This document shows, in pieces, positions 9,101-18,100 of a stretch of DNA of 33,175 nt; positions within the stretch are counted from its first letter, which is position 1; each line of letters begins with the position of its first letter. A model generated the notes under the pieces. That model was not told where the DNA came from, searched no databases, and saw only the letters and a program-made list of their open reading frames with translations. The translations under genes and the position numbers were made by a program. Source of the stretch: an uncultured Acidobacteriota bacterium (GTDB lineage Bacteria > Acidobacteriota > Terriglobia > Bryobacterales > Bryobacteraceae); the NCBI GenBank assembly GCA_902826685.1, contig CADEFT010000004.1, positions 1 to 33,175 of the forward strand, given 5' to 3'.

Positions 9101-9566
9101 TTCCGGCGTGCAAAACTACCAGTCCGGCTATCCAATGCGCGTGGTGTCGAACCAGAATACCGGGCTGTTTTCAGGCACGGTGCGGGCGAACCTGGTGGGC
9201 GGCCAGCCGCTGAAGAATCCGGCTTACCAGGGCGATCCAAACGCCGCGCCTTACATCAATCCGGCGGCGTTCACGCGCCCCGACAACTTCACGTTCGGCA
9301 ACAGCGGCGCCAATCTGCCGGGCCTGCGCAACCCGGCCCTGCTGAGCGAGGATTTCACCTTCGGCAAGGATTTCTTCTTCGGCGAAGCGCGCCGCGTGGA
9401 GTTCAAGAGCTCCTTCTTCAATGCCTTCAACCGCACGCTGTTCGGAGGCGTTTCCGGCACATCTCCGGGGATCTTAAACCTGGTGGAAAACCCATCGTTC
9501 GGCCGGATTCTGCAGCAATCGAACCGGCCGCGCGAAGTGCAGTTCAGCCTCCGGCTGGTATTCTGA
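6102..9566 (+). CDS. Oar-like TonB-dependent receptor relative with carboxypeptidase-regulatory domain
   Basis: The 1154-residue outer-membrane protein starts at the ATG at 6102, with a GAGGT ribosome-binding site at 6092-6096. Residues 1-19 form a signal peptide (…LLSAFSLSAQ). Residues 24-104 are a carboxypeptidase-regulatory-like (CarboxypepD_reg) beta-sandwich (GTITGVITDAAGAAVPGA, GTYTVTAEKPGF). A TonB plug-like region follows (about 115-240, LPLTLSGGLRNN…SAEYGRTGNGIINFTTKSG), then a large beta-barrel ending in the aromatic residue of FSLRLVF, as expected for BAM-assembled barrels. Proteins of this Oar/Cna-B type are hugely expanded in Acidobacteriota and are usually annotated as TonB-dependent receptors. 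Their substrates are mostly unknown. The TPR gene follows after 7 bp. Confidence 0.92.
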   Translation: MALNSGVLFLLLSAFSLSAQDRGTITGVITDAAGAAVPGAAIKVANPATGLLQSTTSGPDGTYTAPYLPVGTYTVTAEKPGFRTAQAVNIPVQVNSTARIDLSLEVGQLVEMVEVNAAAPLVQTERTDLGKVFGAQTIQDLPLTLSGGLRNNLSFVLLTPGVTVTPGQDLSLRIGGGLSSEQSMLLDGAEAASERRNDPSFQSVSTDAIAEFKVITNSYSAEYGRTGNGIINFTTKSGTNQLHGSLFEFFRNDKLNARGFYPPRRSVVRQNNFGGTAGGPVYVPKVYDGRNKAFFFFSYENAIFRQGNPGGLVSVPTEAMRAGDFSVWRDGAGAVIPVYDPTSTRVDGSRIVRDPFPGNLIPRARIVPAATTLNKYLPATELPGIFNNINVVGNPGSDQNVWSIKGDYAFSDKSRINGLFSRQFFGRPDAIGPIPGPLGENFNSQGINKFYRVNHDYVITPTLLNHFTFGMNKRDVIEYFSERYYDIPEADRKIIELGGATATSQTGNRRPPSLYTLGDGYVRLGFWIDTLSPSKTWTINEQVAWIKGSHNLKFGFNFIRQDYRRIDCNTCMGEANFSRGTTGLPGAPGQTGASYAAFLLGMADNGRYNFSGDFNYGQPYYAWYLQDDYKVTRKLTLNIGLRYELPFPKAERDGKQSNLCRHCSNPAAGGILGALEFAGNGVGRTGRARFTDVRMNAFSPRLGLAYQIAPKTVVRAGGALYYLPMREGANADRGTDGFGGFFNLASPDGGVSPGFLYGDGFPASPRKPPIIDPGLNLFGTVGYMPRYAGRAPYLYDWNFTVEQGLGQSTVVRASYQATMGVKLLAGRELINQVDPSNLRLRDLLFVPISSDAARQANIASPWAGFPGNRSVNQALRPLPQYTGISQSVDGDTSGHSTYHALTMSAERRYSNGLFFLTSYTFSKLISNTQGGNPGLGGFLGAGDVGTQNGYDRRADKAISNQDVPHHLVVSYSYELPVGRGKKYLNGTGRAANLALGGWKLSGVQNYQSGYPMRVVSNQNTGLFSGTVRANLVGGQPLKNPAYQGDPNAAPYINPAAFTRPDNFTFGNSGANLPGLRNPALLSEDFTFGKDFFFGEARRVEFKSSFFNAFNRTLFGGVSGTSPGILNLVENPSFGRILQQSNRPREVQFSLRLVF
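9559..9564 (+). promoter_or_regulatory. Candidate -10 box before the TPR gene
   Basis: TATTCT lies 9 nt before the ATG of the TPR gene and inside the last codons of the receptor gene. There is no Shine-Dalgarno sequence and no -35 match. It may give a near-leaderless internal transcript, or it may be chance sequence in a co-transcribed unit. Confidence 0.25.
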
Positions 9567-9573
9567 TACGCGC

Positions 9574-11829
9574 ATGTGGATTGCGCTGACGCTGGCGGCG
9601 GGAGCGCTCTTCGGCCAACCGGGCGATGTGGCGGAGCATGCTTCCGCCGCGGCTTCGGCGATGAAGATGGGCGACTTCGCATCCGCCGAAGTGCATAATC
9701 GCGCCATCGTCAAGCTGGCGCCGGACCTGGCCGAAGCCTACGTCAATCTGGGCCTCAGTTGTTTTTCGCAACGCAAGTACGCCGATGCCGTGGCGGCCTT
9801 TGAAGCCGGTCTGCGCCGCAAGCCCGGATTGTGGAACGGCTGGCTGTTTCTGGGCATCGCCGAATGGAACCGCAACCGCCCCGCGCAGGCGATTCCGGCG
9901 CTCGAAAAATACACGGCCGCGCGGGCGGACGACCCGCAAGGGCATTACTATCTGGGCCTGACGTTGTTGAGTCTCGACCGCTTTCGCGAAGCCGAATCCG
10001 CTCTCGCCAAAGCCGCCGCACTCGATCCGCACAATGTCGACGCGCTCTATCATCTGGCGCAGAGTTACCTCGGCCAGGCGCGCACGGGCGGCTCCCGCGC
10101 GGCCATGCAGGCGGCCTACGAAAACGCGGTGTCGAGAATCGAAGCCGCCGACGCTTCCTCGTTCCGGTTGGGCCAGCTGCGCGCCGGCTACTATCAGGCG
10201 CTGGGCGAAACGGCCAGGGCGCGTGCGGAACTGGAGGCTCTTTCCGCACGTGGCCTCAAAGTACGCGGACTCCGCTATACGCTCGGCTGTCTCTATATCG
10301 AATCGCGCGAGTATGAGAAGGCCGCGGCGGAATTGGAAGGCGAGTTGAAGCTCGATGCCGCCTGGCCGCGCACGCACCTGCAGCTTGGCCACGCGTATGT
10401 GGAGTTGGGCCGCGTGGAGGAGGCGCTACGCGCGCTCAATGCCGCACGAGAGTTGGAGCCCGCCAGCGGTATGGTGTGGTTCGAACTCGGCCGCGCCCAC
10501 GCCGCCCGCCAGGAAACCGCGACGGCCATCGAGGCTTTCCGCAAGGCGATCGCCTTGGGCGACCGCCGGTCCAATGTCTACTACCGCCTTGCGGTGGAAC
10601 TGCGGCGCGCGGGCCGGACCGCGGAGGCGCAGACGGCGATGGCGGAAAGCGAGCGGCTCCGGCAGGCACCCGGCCAGACCGTCGAAAGCGCCGTTCAGGC
10701 GCTCAATCAAGGGCGCTATCGGGAGGCGGCGCAATCTTTCGAGCAGGCATGGCGCGACTCCACGCGCTGCGATGTGCCGTTCTATCTCGGCCTGGCGCGC
10801 CAGCGATTGAAGGACGATACGGGAGCGATCGTCGCCTTCCGCGCGGCCGCCGAATGCGCTCCGGGTCTGATCGAGGCGCGGCTGGCTTTGGCCGAAACAT
10901 ACGCGGCGCGCGGCGACGACAACGGCGCGCTCGCTTCCTACGAAGAGATATTACGCAGGGCTCCCGATCACCCCGCGGCATCGCGAGCCGCCGCCAAGCT
11001 CTATCTAAAGCATGAGCTGAATGAGAAGGCCGTCGCGGTTCTCGAGAAACTGGTGGCCCGTGAGCCCGGCGACGTCGAGGGGCTGGCCGGCCTTGGCGCC
11101 GCTTATGCGGCTACATCCACGCCCGGAAAAGCGGAAGAACAGTTCCGCGCCGCTCTCAAGCTCAATCCTTCGTTTCCGTCGGCGCTGGTGGGACTGGGCA
11201 ACCTGCTGGTGAAACGCGGGAATGCCGCCGAGGCGATTCCGTTGCTGGAGCACGCCGTGCGGTTGGCTCCGTCCAGCTTCGAAGCCCGGTACGTCCTCGC
11301 CGCCGCCTACGAGCAATCGGGCCGTAAAGCCGATGCTCTCACCCAACTCGAGGCAACCGGCGCCGGCGATCCCGATGCGCTCTATCGCCTGGCCCGGCTC
11401 TACGGTGAGCTGAATCGCCCCGGCGACCGCCGGAAAGCTCTGGCTCGATTTTCGGAACAGAAGGCAAAGGAGGCGCAAAGCAACGAGGCGCAACAGGGCT
11501 CGGCGCGGCTGGTGGAGGAAGCCAAGACGCTGGTGGAGCGAAATGATTTGGAAGGCGCGGCCAAACTGCTGGAGCGGGCGCTCGAACTCGTTCCGCGCCA
11601 GGCGGAAAACCTGTTCCGGCTGGCTGGCCTCTATTACGATTTGAAGCAGGCAGCCCGAGCCGTGCCGTTCATCGATCGGGCTATCGCACTCGGGCCGGGC
11701 GAATGGTCCTATCATTTACTGGCCGGGCTGTTGCAGCAGGCGGTGGGGAACCAGGACGCCGCGCGCGCCGCGTTCGATATCGCCAGGCGATTGAATCGTG
11801 AAGCGCCGGTGCCGGCGGTTTCAAATTAA
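9574..11829 (+). CDS. Exported multi-TPR protein
   Basis: The 751-residue protein has a short N-terminal hydrophobic signal segment (WIALTLAAGALFG). Almost the whole remainder consists of tetratricopeptide repeats, with recurring pattern A-Y-x-N-L-G …Y-x-D-A-V-A-A-F-E-x-G-L-x-x-x-P. They run from about residue 25 to the C-terminus, except for a charged linker near residues 625-650 (FSEQKAKEAQSNEAQQGS). TPR arrays are protein-protein scaffolds. Exported acidobacterial ones often sit behind Oar-like receptors, and here the gap is 7 bp. No catalytic domain is present. The partner could be the upstream receptor or an envelope assembly complex, but this is inference from position only. Confidence 0.9.
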   Translation: MWIALTLAAGALFGQPGDVAEHASAAASAMKMGDFASAEVHNRAIVKLAPDLAEAYVNLGLSCFSQRKYADAVAAFEAGLRRKPGLWNGWLFLGIAEWNRNRPAQAIPALEKYTAARADDPQGHYYLGLTLLSLDRFREAESALAKAAALDPHNVDALYHLAQSYLGQARTGGSRAAMQAAYENAVSRIEAADASSFRLGQLRAGYYQALGETARARAELEALSARGLKVRGLRYTLGCLYIESREYEKAAAELEGELKLDAAWPRTHLQLGHAYVELGRVEEALRALNAARELEPASGMVWFELGRAHAARQETATAIEAFRKAIALGDRRSNVYYRLAVELRRAGRTAEAQTAMAESERLRQAPGQTVESAVQALNQGRYREAAQSFEQAWRDSTRCDVPFYLGLARQRLKDDTGAIVAFRAAAECAPGLIEARLALAETYAARGDDNGALASYEEILRRAPDHPAASRAAAKLYLKHELNEKAVAVLEKLVAREPGDVEGLAGLGAAYAATSTPGKAEEQFRAALKLNPSFPSALVGLGNLLVKRGNAAEAIPLLEHAVRLAPSSFEARYVLAAAYEQSGRKADALTQLEATGAGDPDALYRLARLYGELNRPGDRRKALARFSEQKAKEAQSNEAQQGSARLVEEAKTLVERNDLEGAAKLLERALELVPRQAENLFRLAGLYYDLKQAARAVPFIDRAIALGPGEWSYHLLAGLLQQAVGNQDAARAAFDIARRLNREAPVPAVSN

Positions 11830-11852
11830 GATACGTACAGGCGGTAACTACC

Positions 11853-11870
11853 GGCGCTACCGGCAGCGCC
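11853..11870 (+). other. Short GC-rich hairpin before the start of the small exported protein
   Basis: GGCGCT (11853-11858) and AGCGCC (11865-11870) form a perfect six-pair stem with a six-base loop, ending 9 nt before the ATG at 11880. No T-run follows, so it is not a standard intrinsic terminator. It occupies the place where a ribosome-binding site would lie and none is seen, so it might affect translation. Confidence 0.35.
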
Positions 11871-11879
11871 TCTTGTGCC

Positions 11880-12254
11880 ATGAGACTTCGCATCCGCTTA
11901 CTCGCATTCGCCCTACTGGCGACACTGGCCCCGTTTGCCCGAGCAGCCGGCGTAGACGGTCAATGGACCGCCGACGTGCCCGGCCGTGGCGGGGAAACGC
12001 AAGCCTCCACGTTTACCTTCAACAGCGATGGCGGCAAACTCACCGGCACCGTCGCTAACCAGATGGGAGAGCGCCCGATCGAGGAAGGCAAGATCGAAGG
12101 CGACGATCTTTCGTTCGTGCAGAACCTGGAGTTCAACGGCAATAAGGTCAGGATTCTCTACAAGGGCAAAGTCTCCGGCAATGAGATCAAGTTCACCCGC
12201 CAACGCGACGGCGGGCAGGGCCGCGTGGCGGAGTTCGTCGCCAAGAGAAAATGA
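11880..12254 (+). CDS. Small exported beta-rich protein, unknown function
   Basis: The 124-residue protein begins with a clear signal peptide (RLRIRLLAFALLATLAPFARA, cleaved near ARAAG). The mature part is about 100 residues of short beta strands: VDGQWTADVPGRGG, STFTFNSDGGKLTGTV, EEGKIEGDDLSFV, NGNKVRILYKGKVSGNEIKFT. This pattern (W-x-x…F-x-F…L-x-G-x-V…I…G-x-I-x-G-x-x-I-x-F) is a small lipocalin-like or beta-sandwich family that recurs in Acidobacteriota and Planctomycetota next to sugar-active enzymes. Its function is unknown. Its TGA overlaps the ATG of the sialidase gene (ATGA at 12251-12254), so the two are translationally coupled. Confidence 0.75.
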   Translation: MRLRIRLLAFALLATLAPFARAAGVDGQWTADVPGRGGETQASTFTFNSDGGKLTGTVANQMGERPIEEGKIEGDDLSFVQNLEFNGNKVRILYKGKVSGNEIKFTRQRDGGQGRVAEFVAKRK

Positions 12255-13309
12255 AGCAACTGCTCTGGGCGGCGATCGCCGCACAATGCCTGGCCCAGGA
12301 TGTACGCCAAGTAGAGGTGTTTCAGGCGGGCCAGGATGGATACCATACCTATCGCATTCCCGCGCTGATCGCGACAAAGAGAGGAACGCTGCTCGCGTTC
12401 TGTGAAGGACGCCGCAACGGGCGGGGCGACTCGGGCGATATCGACCTGGTGCTCAAGCGCAGCGCCGACGGCGGCAAGACGTGGTCGGCGCAGCAGGTGG
12501 TGGCCGATTTCGGCACCGATACCATCGGCAACCCGGCTCCCGTGGTCGATCGCAAAACCGGCACCATCTGGCTGCTGCTGACGCGCAACGTGGGCAGCGA
12601 TCATTTGAAGGAGATCATCGCCGGTCAATCGGCCGGCACACGCACCGTCTGGGTCACGCACAGCAAAGACGACGGTGTGCATTGGGCGCCGCCGGTGGAA
12701 ATTACGCGTGACGTGAAGCGGCCGGATTGGACGTGGTACGCCACCGGCCCGGGCAACGGCATCCAGACGCGTTCGGGCCGCCTGGTGATTGCCTGCGATC
12801 ATTACGTGGCCGGATCGCTCGCGCGCCACTCCCACGCAATCTACAGCGACGATCATGGCGCTTCCTGGAAATTGGGCGGCGTGGCGGAAGACAAGACCAA
12901 CGAAAGCGCGGTGGCGGAGTTGAGCGACGGACGCCTGACGCTCAACATGCGCAGCCTGCATGAACGCAACCGGCGCGCGGTGGCGCACAGCTCCGACGGC
13001 GGCCTGACCTGGTCGGCGGTGACGCTCGACGAAGGTTTGATCGAGCCGGTTTGCCAGGCGAGCCTCATCTCGGCGGGCGGCAAACGATTGCTGTTTTCCA
13101 ATCCCGCCAGCACCAAACGCGAGAACATGACCATCCGCGCGAGCCGCGACGATGGCGCCACCTGGGCCGCCTCGCGCGTGATTCATCCGGGGCCCGCCGC
13201 CTATTCCTCGCTCGCCATGATCGGCCGCCGCATGGTGGGCCTGCTCTATGAACGCGGCGAAGCGCAGGCTTACGAGAAGATCACCTTCGCCTGGCTGCCG
13301 TTGTTCTGA
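12251..13309 (+). CDS. Exo-alpha-sialidase (GH33-type, five Asp-boxes)
   Basis: The 352-residue secreted protein has a signal peptide (KQLLWAAIAAQCLA) and a six-bladed-propeller sialidase pattern. The Arg of the YRIP motif (residues 34-37) is the first of the carboxylate-binding Arg triad. D60 in GRGDSGD is the likely acid/base region. Asp-boxes (S-x-D-x-G-x-x-W) occur at about 71-78, 138-145, 199-206, 247-254 and 298-305. Later Arg residues (NMRSLHERNRR; STKRENM) and a Tyr/Glu pair near the C-terminus (AYSSLAM; LLYERGE) complete the expected site. It would release terminal sialic acid from glycans (EC 3.2.1.18), although related BNR-repeat hydrolases can act on other sugars. No sialic-acid catabolic genes (nanA, nanE, nanK) are in the window. 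Confidence 0.85.
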   Translation: MKQLLWAAIAAQCLAQDVRQVEVFQAGQDGYHTYRIPALIATKRGTLLAFCEGRRNGRGDSGDIDLVLKRSADGGKTWSAQQVVADFGTDTIGNPAPVVDRKTGTIWLLLTRNVGSDHLKEIIAGQSAGTRTVWVTHSKDDGVHWAPPVEITRDVKRPDWTWYATGPGNGIQTRSGRLVIACDHYVAGSLARHSHAIYSDDHGASWKLGGVAEDKTNESAVAELSDGRLTLNMRSLHERNRRAVAHSSDGGLTWSAVTLDEGLIEPVCQASLISAGGKRLLFSNPASTKRENMTIRASRDDGATWAASRVIHPGPAAYSSLAMIGRRMVGLLYERGEAQAYEKITFAWLPLF

Positions 13310-13332
13310 CCGATGCTACGCTCGAAACTGGC

Positions 13333-15090
13333 GTGTCCAATCCTTATGTATCCCTGCTTCGAACGGCGTGGCGCTACGCGCGTCACGAACGCAGGCAATA
13401 CGTGTTGGTCTACGCGATGTTCGGGGCCGCCAACCTCGTGGCGGCGGCGCATCCCATCCTGTTCGGCTGGTTTGTCGGGCGCGTGCAGCGGCAGGGTGAC
13501 ATTCTGCGCGATGCGCTGACTTACTCGGTCTGCTACTTCGTATTGAAGCTGGCCGAGTGGTGCTTTCATGGTCCGGCGCGTATTCTCGAACGCCAGCTCG
13601 CTTTCAACCTCAGCCGCAACTTCCTTGAGGAGCGCTACCATCAGGCTCTGCACCTGCCGGTGAAATGGCATCAGGACCACCACAGCGGCTCGACGATCAA
13701 CCGCATCCGCAAGGCCTACGAAGCGCTCCGCAATTTCTTCGACGGCGGCTTCATGTACATCCACGCGGTGTCCAAGTTCGTGTTCTCGTTCGCGGCGATG
13801 CTTTGGTTTTCGCCCCTTTTCGGAGGCATCGGCGTGCTGCTGGGACTGCTCACCATTGCCGTGATCTTTAAGTTCGACAAGCCGTTCATCGAGACGCAAA
13901 ACGAAGTGAACGAGCGCGAGCACGTCATCTCGGCGACCCTGTTCGACAGCTTGTCGAACATCATGACGGTGATCACCCTGCGCCTGGAGCGCAGCATGGA
14001 ATCGGGCCTGCTGGCGAAGGTGGACGATCTGCTACGGCCCTTCCGCAAGAACGCGCTGATCAACGAATGGAAATGGTTCGCCGCCGATATGCTGATCGTA
14101 CTCACTTACTGCGTCATCGCGTTCGGCTATGTGTATCAGAACTGGACGCCGGGGCAGGTCTTTCAGGCGGCCGGCCTGGTGACGCTGCTCGGGTACGTGA
14201 ATCAGTTCACTAGCGTGTTTCACGATGTGGCGTGGCAGTACACGCAGATCGTGCAATATAACACCGATGTCCAGACGGCGGCGAGCATCGAAGCCGCATA
14301 CGCCGAAGGACATCGGCCTGAAGCGCCGGCCGCGCTGCCCGAATCGTGGCGCCGCATTGAGATCAAGGGCCTCTCGTTTGCGCACAACGAAAACAACCGG
14401 CTGTGCGGCATCAACCTCACGCTGCGCCGCGGCACGCGGATCGCGGTGATCGGCGAAAGCGGCAGCGGCAAGAGCACGCTGCTGGCGATTTTGCGCGGGC
14501 TTTATCAACCCGGCCCCGGCGTGACGATGACGGTGGACGGGCAGCCGATGGAGTTCGCCTCTCTCAACGAAAGCACCACGCTGTTCCCCCAGGAACCGGA
14601 GATATTCGAAAACACCATCGCTTACAACGTGACGCTTGGCCTGCCCTTTCCGGTGGAAGACATCCAGGCAGTCTGCACGGCGGCGCATTTCAGCACGGTG
14701 CTCGAAAATCTGCCGAAGGGCCTCGATTCGAACATCCAGGAAAAAGGCGTCAATCTTTCGGGCGGCCAGAAGCAGCGGCTGGCGCTGGCGCGCGGCATTC
14801 TCGCGGCGCGGGAAAGCGCGGTGGTGCTGCTCGACGAGCCCACCAGCAGCGTCGACGCGAAATCCGAAGCGTTGATCTATGAGCGGATGTTCCGCGAGTT
14901 TCAGGATAAGGTGGTGATCTCTTCCGTCCACCGGCTGCACCTGCTGCGGCAGTTCGATTACGTCTACGTGCTGAGCCAGGGGCATATCGCCGGCGAAGGC
15001 ACGTTCGAATATCTGCGCCAAAGCATGCCCATGTTCCAGGAACTCTGGCGGCACCAGGAAGAGCGGCCCGCCGATACCGCCGCATCGTAA
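13333..15090 (+). CDS. ABC exporter, fused permease and ATPase
   Basis: The 585-residue protein starts at a GTG at 13333, 23 bp after the sialidase gene. The N-terminal half is a type-1 exporter transmembrane domain (about residues 20-315) with hydrophobic helices such as VLVYAMFGAANLVAAAHPILF and LIVLTYCVIAFGYVY. The nucleotide-binding domain has Walker A GESGSGKST at 374-382, the signature LSGGQ at 475-479, Walker B VVLLDEP at 497-503, a D-loop SSVD and an H-loop His in SSVHR. It is a half-transporter and must dimerise. The cargo is unknown: MsbA-like lipid, peptide or drug export are all possible. Position between the sialidase and an Oar-like receptor suggests a link to the envelope, but this is inference. 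Confidence 0.93.
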   Translation: MSNPYVSLLRTAWRYARHERRQYVLVYAMFGAANLVAAAHPILFGWFVGRVQRQGDILRDALTYSVCYFVLKLAEWCFHGPARILERQLAFNLSRNFLEERYHQALHLPVKWHQDHHSGSTINRIRKAYEALRNFFDGGFMYIHAVSKFVFSFAAMLWFSPLFGGIGVLLGLLTIAVIFKFDKPFIETQNEVNEREHVISATLFDSLSNIMTVITLRLERSMESGLLAKVDDLLRPFRKNALINEWKWFAADMLIVLTYCVIAFGYVYQNWTPGQVFQAAGLVTLLGYVNQFTSVFHDVAWQYTQIVQYNTDVQTAASIEAAYAEGHRPEAPAALPESWRRIEIKGLSFAHNENNRLCGINLTLRRGTRIAVIGESGSGKSTLLAILRGLYQPGPGVTMTVDGQPMEFASLNESTTLFPQEPEIFENTIAYNVTLGLPFPVEDIQAVCTAAHFSTVLENLPKGLDSNIQEKGVNLSGGQKQRLALARGILAARESAVVLLDEPTSSVDAKSEALIYERMFREFQDKVVISSVHRLHLLRQFDYVYVLSQGHIAGEGTFEYLRQSMPMFQELWRHQEERPADTAAS

Positions 15091-15096
15091 TAGACT
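15091..15096 (+). promoter_or_regulatory. Candidate -10 box for leaderless transcript of second Oar-like receptor
   Basis: TAGACT lies exactly 6 nt before the ATG at 15103, just after the stop codon of the ABC gene, and there is no Shine-Dalgarno sequence. This is the spacing expected when transcription begins at the A of the start codon. No -35 consensus is seen 17 bp upstream. Confidence 0.4.
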
Positions 15097-15102
15097 CGGG
15101 TA

Positions 15103-18100
15103 ATGAAACTGATTCTCGCTTTGCTCAGCATGGCGGGCCTCGTCTTTGCCCAAAACACCAACCTGGTGGGACGCGTAACGGATCAGACGGGCGCCGTGGT
15201 TCCGGGCGCGCAGGTCACCGCCTCGCAGGAGGCCACGCAGGTTTCGCGCGCGACCGCGACCAATGAAGAGGGCTATTTCGCGCTGCCGGCGCTGACGGTT
15301 GGCTCCTACTCCATCACGGTCCAGAAGCAGGGGTTTAATTCCGAAAGGCGCAGCGGGCTTGTGTTGCAGGTGGGCCAGACGGTACGCGCCGACTTCGAGT
15401 TGCGCACGGGCGACGTGGCCACCAGCATCGACGTGCAGGCGCAGTTGCCGGTGGTGCAATCGGAAACTTCGTCGGTGGGCGCGGTGGTGGATTCGAAACA
15501 GATTCTGGGCGTCCCGTTGAACGGACGGAGTCTGTTCTCGCTGCTGGCGCTCGCCCCTGGCGTGCAGGGTTCGAGCACCAACACATCCATCGGCGGCGGG
15601 CCGCGCAACCAGTTCAACAACTTCACCGTCGATGGCACGACGAACAACGACGTCATCTCGGGAAGACTGGAGGGCGCATTCCCCTCGCTCGATACGGTGG
15701 GTGAGTTTGAGGTAATCAATGGCAACGGCAGCGCGGAGTATGGACGTGGCGGTGCCCAGATCAAGGTGGTAACCAAAAGTGGAACGAATCAGTTTCACGG
15801 GTCGCTGTACGAGTACAACCGCAACCGCGAATTCGCGGCGCGCAATTTTTTCGCGGCCACGAATCCGCCGTTCAATCGGAATGAATTCGGCGGCTCGGTC
15901 GGTGGACCCGTGCTGGTTCCAAAACTCTACAACGGCCGCAACCGCACGTTTTTCTTCTTCAGCTATGAAGGACTGCGGGAACGATCGCCGCGCGTGAACA
16001 CGATGACGGTGCCCACGGCGGCGCAGCGCGGCGGCGATTTTTCCGCCCTCGCGACGCCCATTCGCGATGCGCTGGCCGGCGGCACTCCTTTCCCCGGCAA
16101 CGTGATTCCCGCCAACCGGCTTTCCGATGCGGCCAAGGCGCTCATCGACTACTATCCATTGCCCAACCGCACTGGGGGATTCAACTTCCAGACCGCCCTT
16201 TCGAACAAGCCCACGCTCAACAACTGGTCGCTGCGCGTCGATCACGCCCTGACCGATCGCGATCGCATCTATGGCCGCTACTTCTCGTTCACCAACGGCC
16301 CCTATTTTTCGGCGGGTCCGGCCACCGAACGCTTTGGCAACGGCCTGTTCGGCTTCCTCGACCGCAACGCCAATTTCACTTACCTGCGCAACGTGAAGCC
16401 GACGGTGACCAACGAATTCAAGTTTGGCTACGTGTTTAACGACAATTTCCGCAATACCGCCAATCCGGACCTCGACCTGTCGGCGCTCATCCCCGGCTTG
16501 CCGCCAATCTCAAGCGGCGCGGGCGGCGTCCCTTCGCTCGACATTCTGGGCTATACGCAGATCACCGAGAACACGGGTACCTTTTCCGGCGGCTTCTTCC
16601 GCCAGTGGAGCCATCAGTACATCGACAACCTGACGTGGGTGAAGGGCAAGCACATCATCAAGGGCGGCTTCGACATGAACTTCGCCAAGAGCTACGACGG
16701 ACTGGCGATTCGCCCCTATCCGCGCGGCTTCTTCACTTTCCGCGGCAATTTCACCGGCAATGCGCTGGCCGATTTCCTGATGGGCTGGCCGCTGACGGCG
16801 CAGCGCTCGTCGGCTTTCAACGGTTCGACGCAGCCGGGGGCGAGCGTGCTCGGCTATTACGTGCAGGACGATTTCAAAGTGAGCCCGCGGCTGACGCTGA
16901 ACTTCGGCGTGCGCTATGAGATCGTGACGCGATGGGAAGATCGCGACGGCCAGTATGCCAACTTCGATCTGAAGACCAATCGCATCGTGGTGCCGGATCG
17001 CGACGGCGGCATCTCACGGCTGGCGATTCCGCGGCTGTTGACCGTATTTCCCGTGGTCACGCACAAAGAAGCCGGCTTCCCCAGCAAGCTGATCAACGGG
17101 GATCACAACAACATTGCGCCCCGTTTTGGTTTCGCCTACCGTCTCACCGGCAAGACCGTGTTGCGCGGCGGCTACGGCATCTATTTCGGATCGCTGTTCG
17201 GTGCGCAGGTATTGGCGGCGGATAAGAACCCGCCGTTCGTGCTGACCGAGACTACCGAGTCGCAATCGAACACGACGCCCACCCTGAACTTCGCGCAGGC
17301 CTTTCCCGGCGCGGGCAGCATCCCGGCCAACCCGGCGTTCACGGCCTTCGACCCGGACATGAAGAACGGTTACTCCCAGCAGTGGAACCTGACGGTGGAG
17401 CGCGAACTGCCGGGCTCGGTCGGCCTGCGGCTCACGTATCTGGGCAACCGCTATCTGCAGACGTGGCGCGGGTACGACGTGAACCAGCCGCGATCGTTCC
17501 GTGCGGGCCCGGTTCAGCCGCAGCGTCCCATTCAGCCCTGGTCTTCCATCACCTACTACGATTCCGGCGGAAGCTGGACGTCGAACTCCCTGCAGGTCGG
17601 CGTAATCAAGCGCTATTCGCACGGGCTGTTGTTTCAGGGCGAGTATCAGTTTGTACGTTCCATCGGCGATGAGCTTTACGGCGGACCGCAGGATATTCGC
17701 AATTTCCGCGCCGATCGCGCCGACTTGAGCGGCCTGGCGCGCCACGTGCTGCGCGTGAACTACCTCTACGATCTGCCCTTCGGAAAGGGCAAGCCGTATC
17801 TGAACGTGGGCGGTCCGGTGAACTACCTGCTCGGCGGATGGCAGATCGCGGGCATCACCAGCATCGTGGGTGGCACGCCATATTCGGTGACCTTCAATTC
17901 GACGATACTGGGCTCGCCCAGCGGACGCGCGGACCTGGTGGGCGATGCAAAGCTGAGCGATCCGGTCATCACGCGCTGGTTCAACCCGGCCGCCTTCGCC
18001 GTACCGGCTGCGTTTACCTTCGGCAACTCGGGCCGCAACATCCTGCTTGGGCCGGGCTCGGTTACCTTCGATTTTTCGCTGTACAAGAACTTCACGTTCG

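Noticed and set aside
14032..16245. Long open frame of 737 codons on the minus strand
   Set aside because: It lies antisense to the ABC exporter and second Oar-like receptor, crosses their gene boundary, and its product is Arg/His/Gly-rich with no recognisable domain. It is a by-product of GC-rich codon use.
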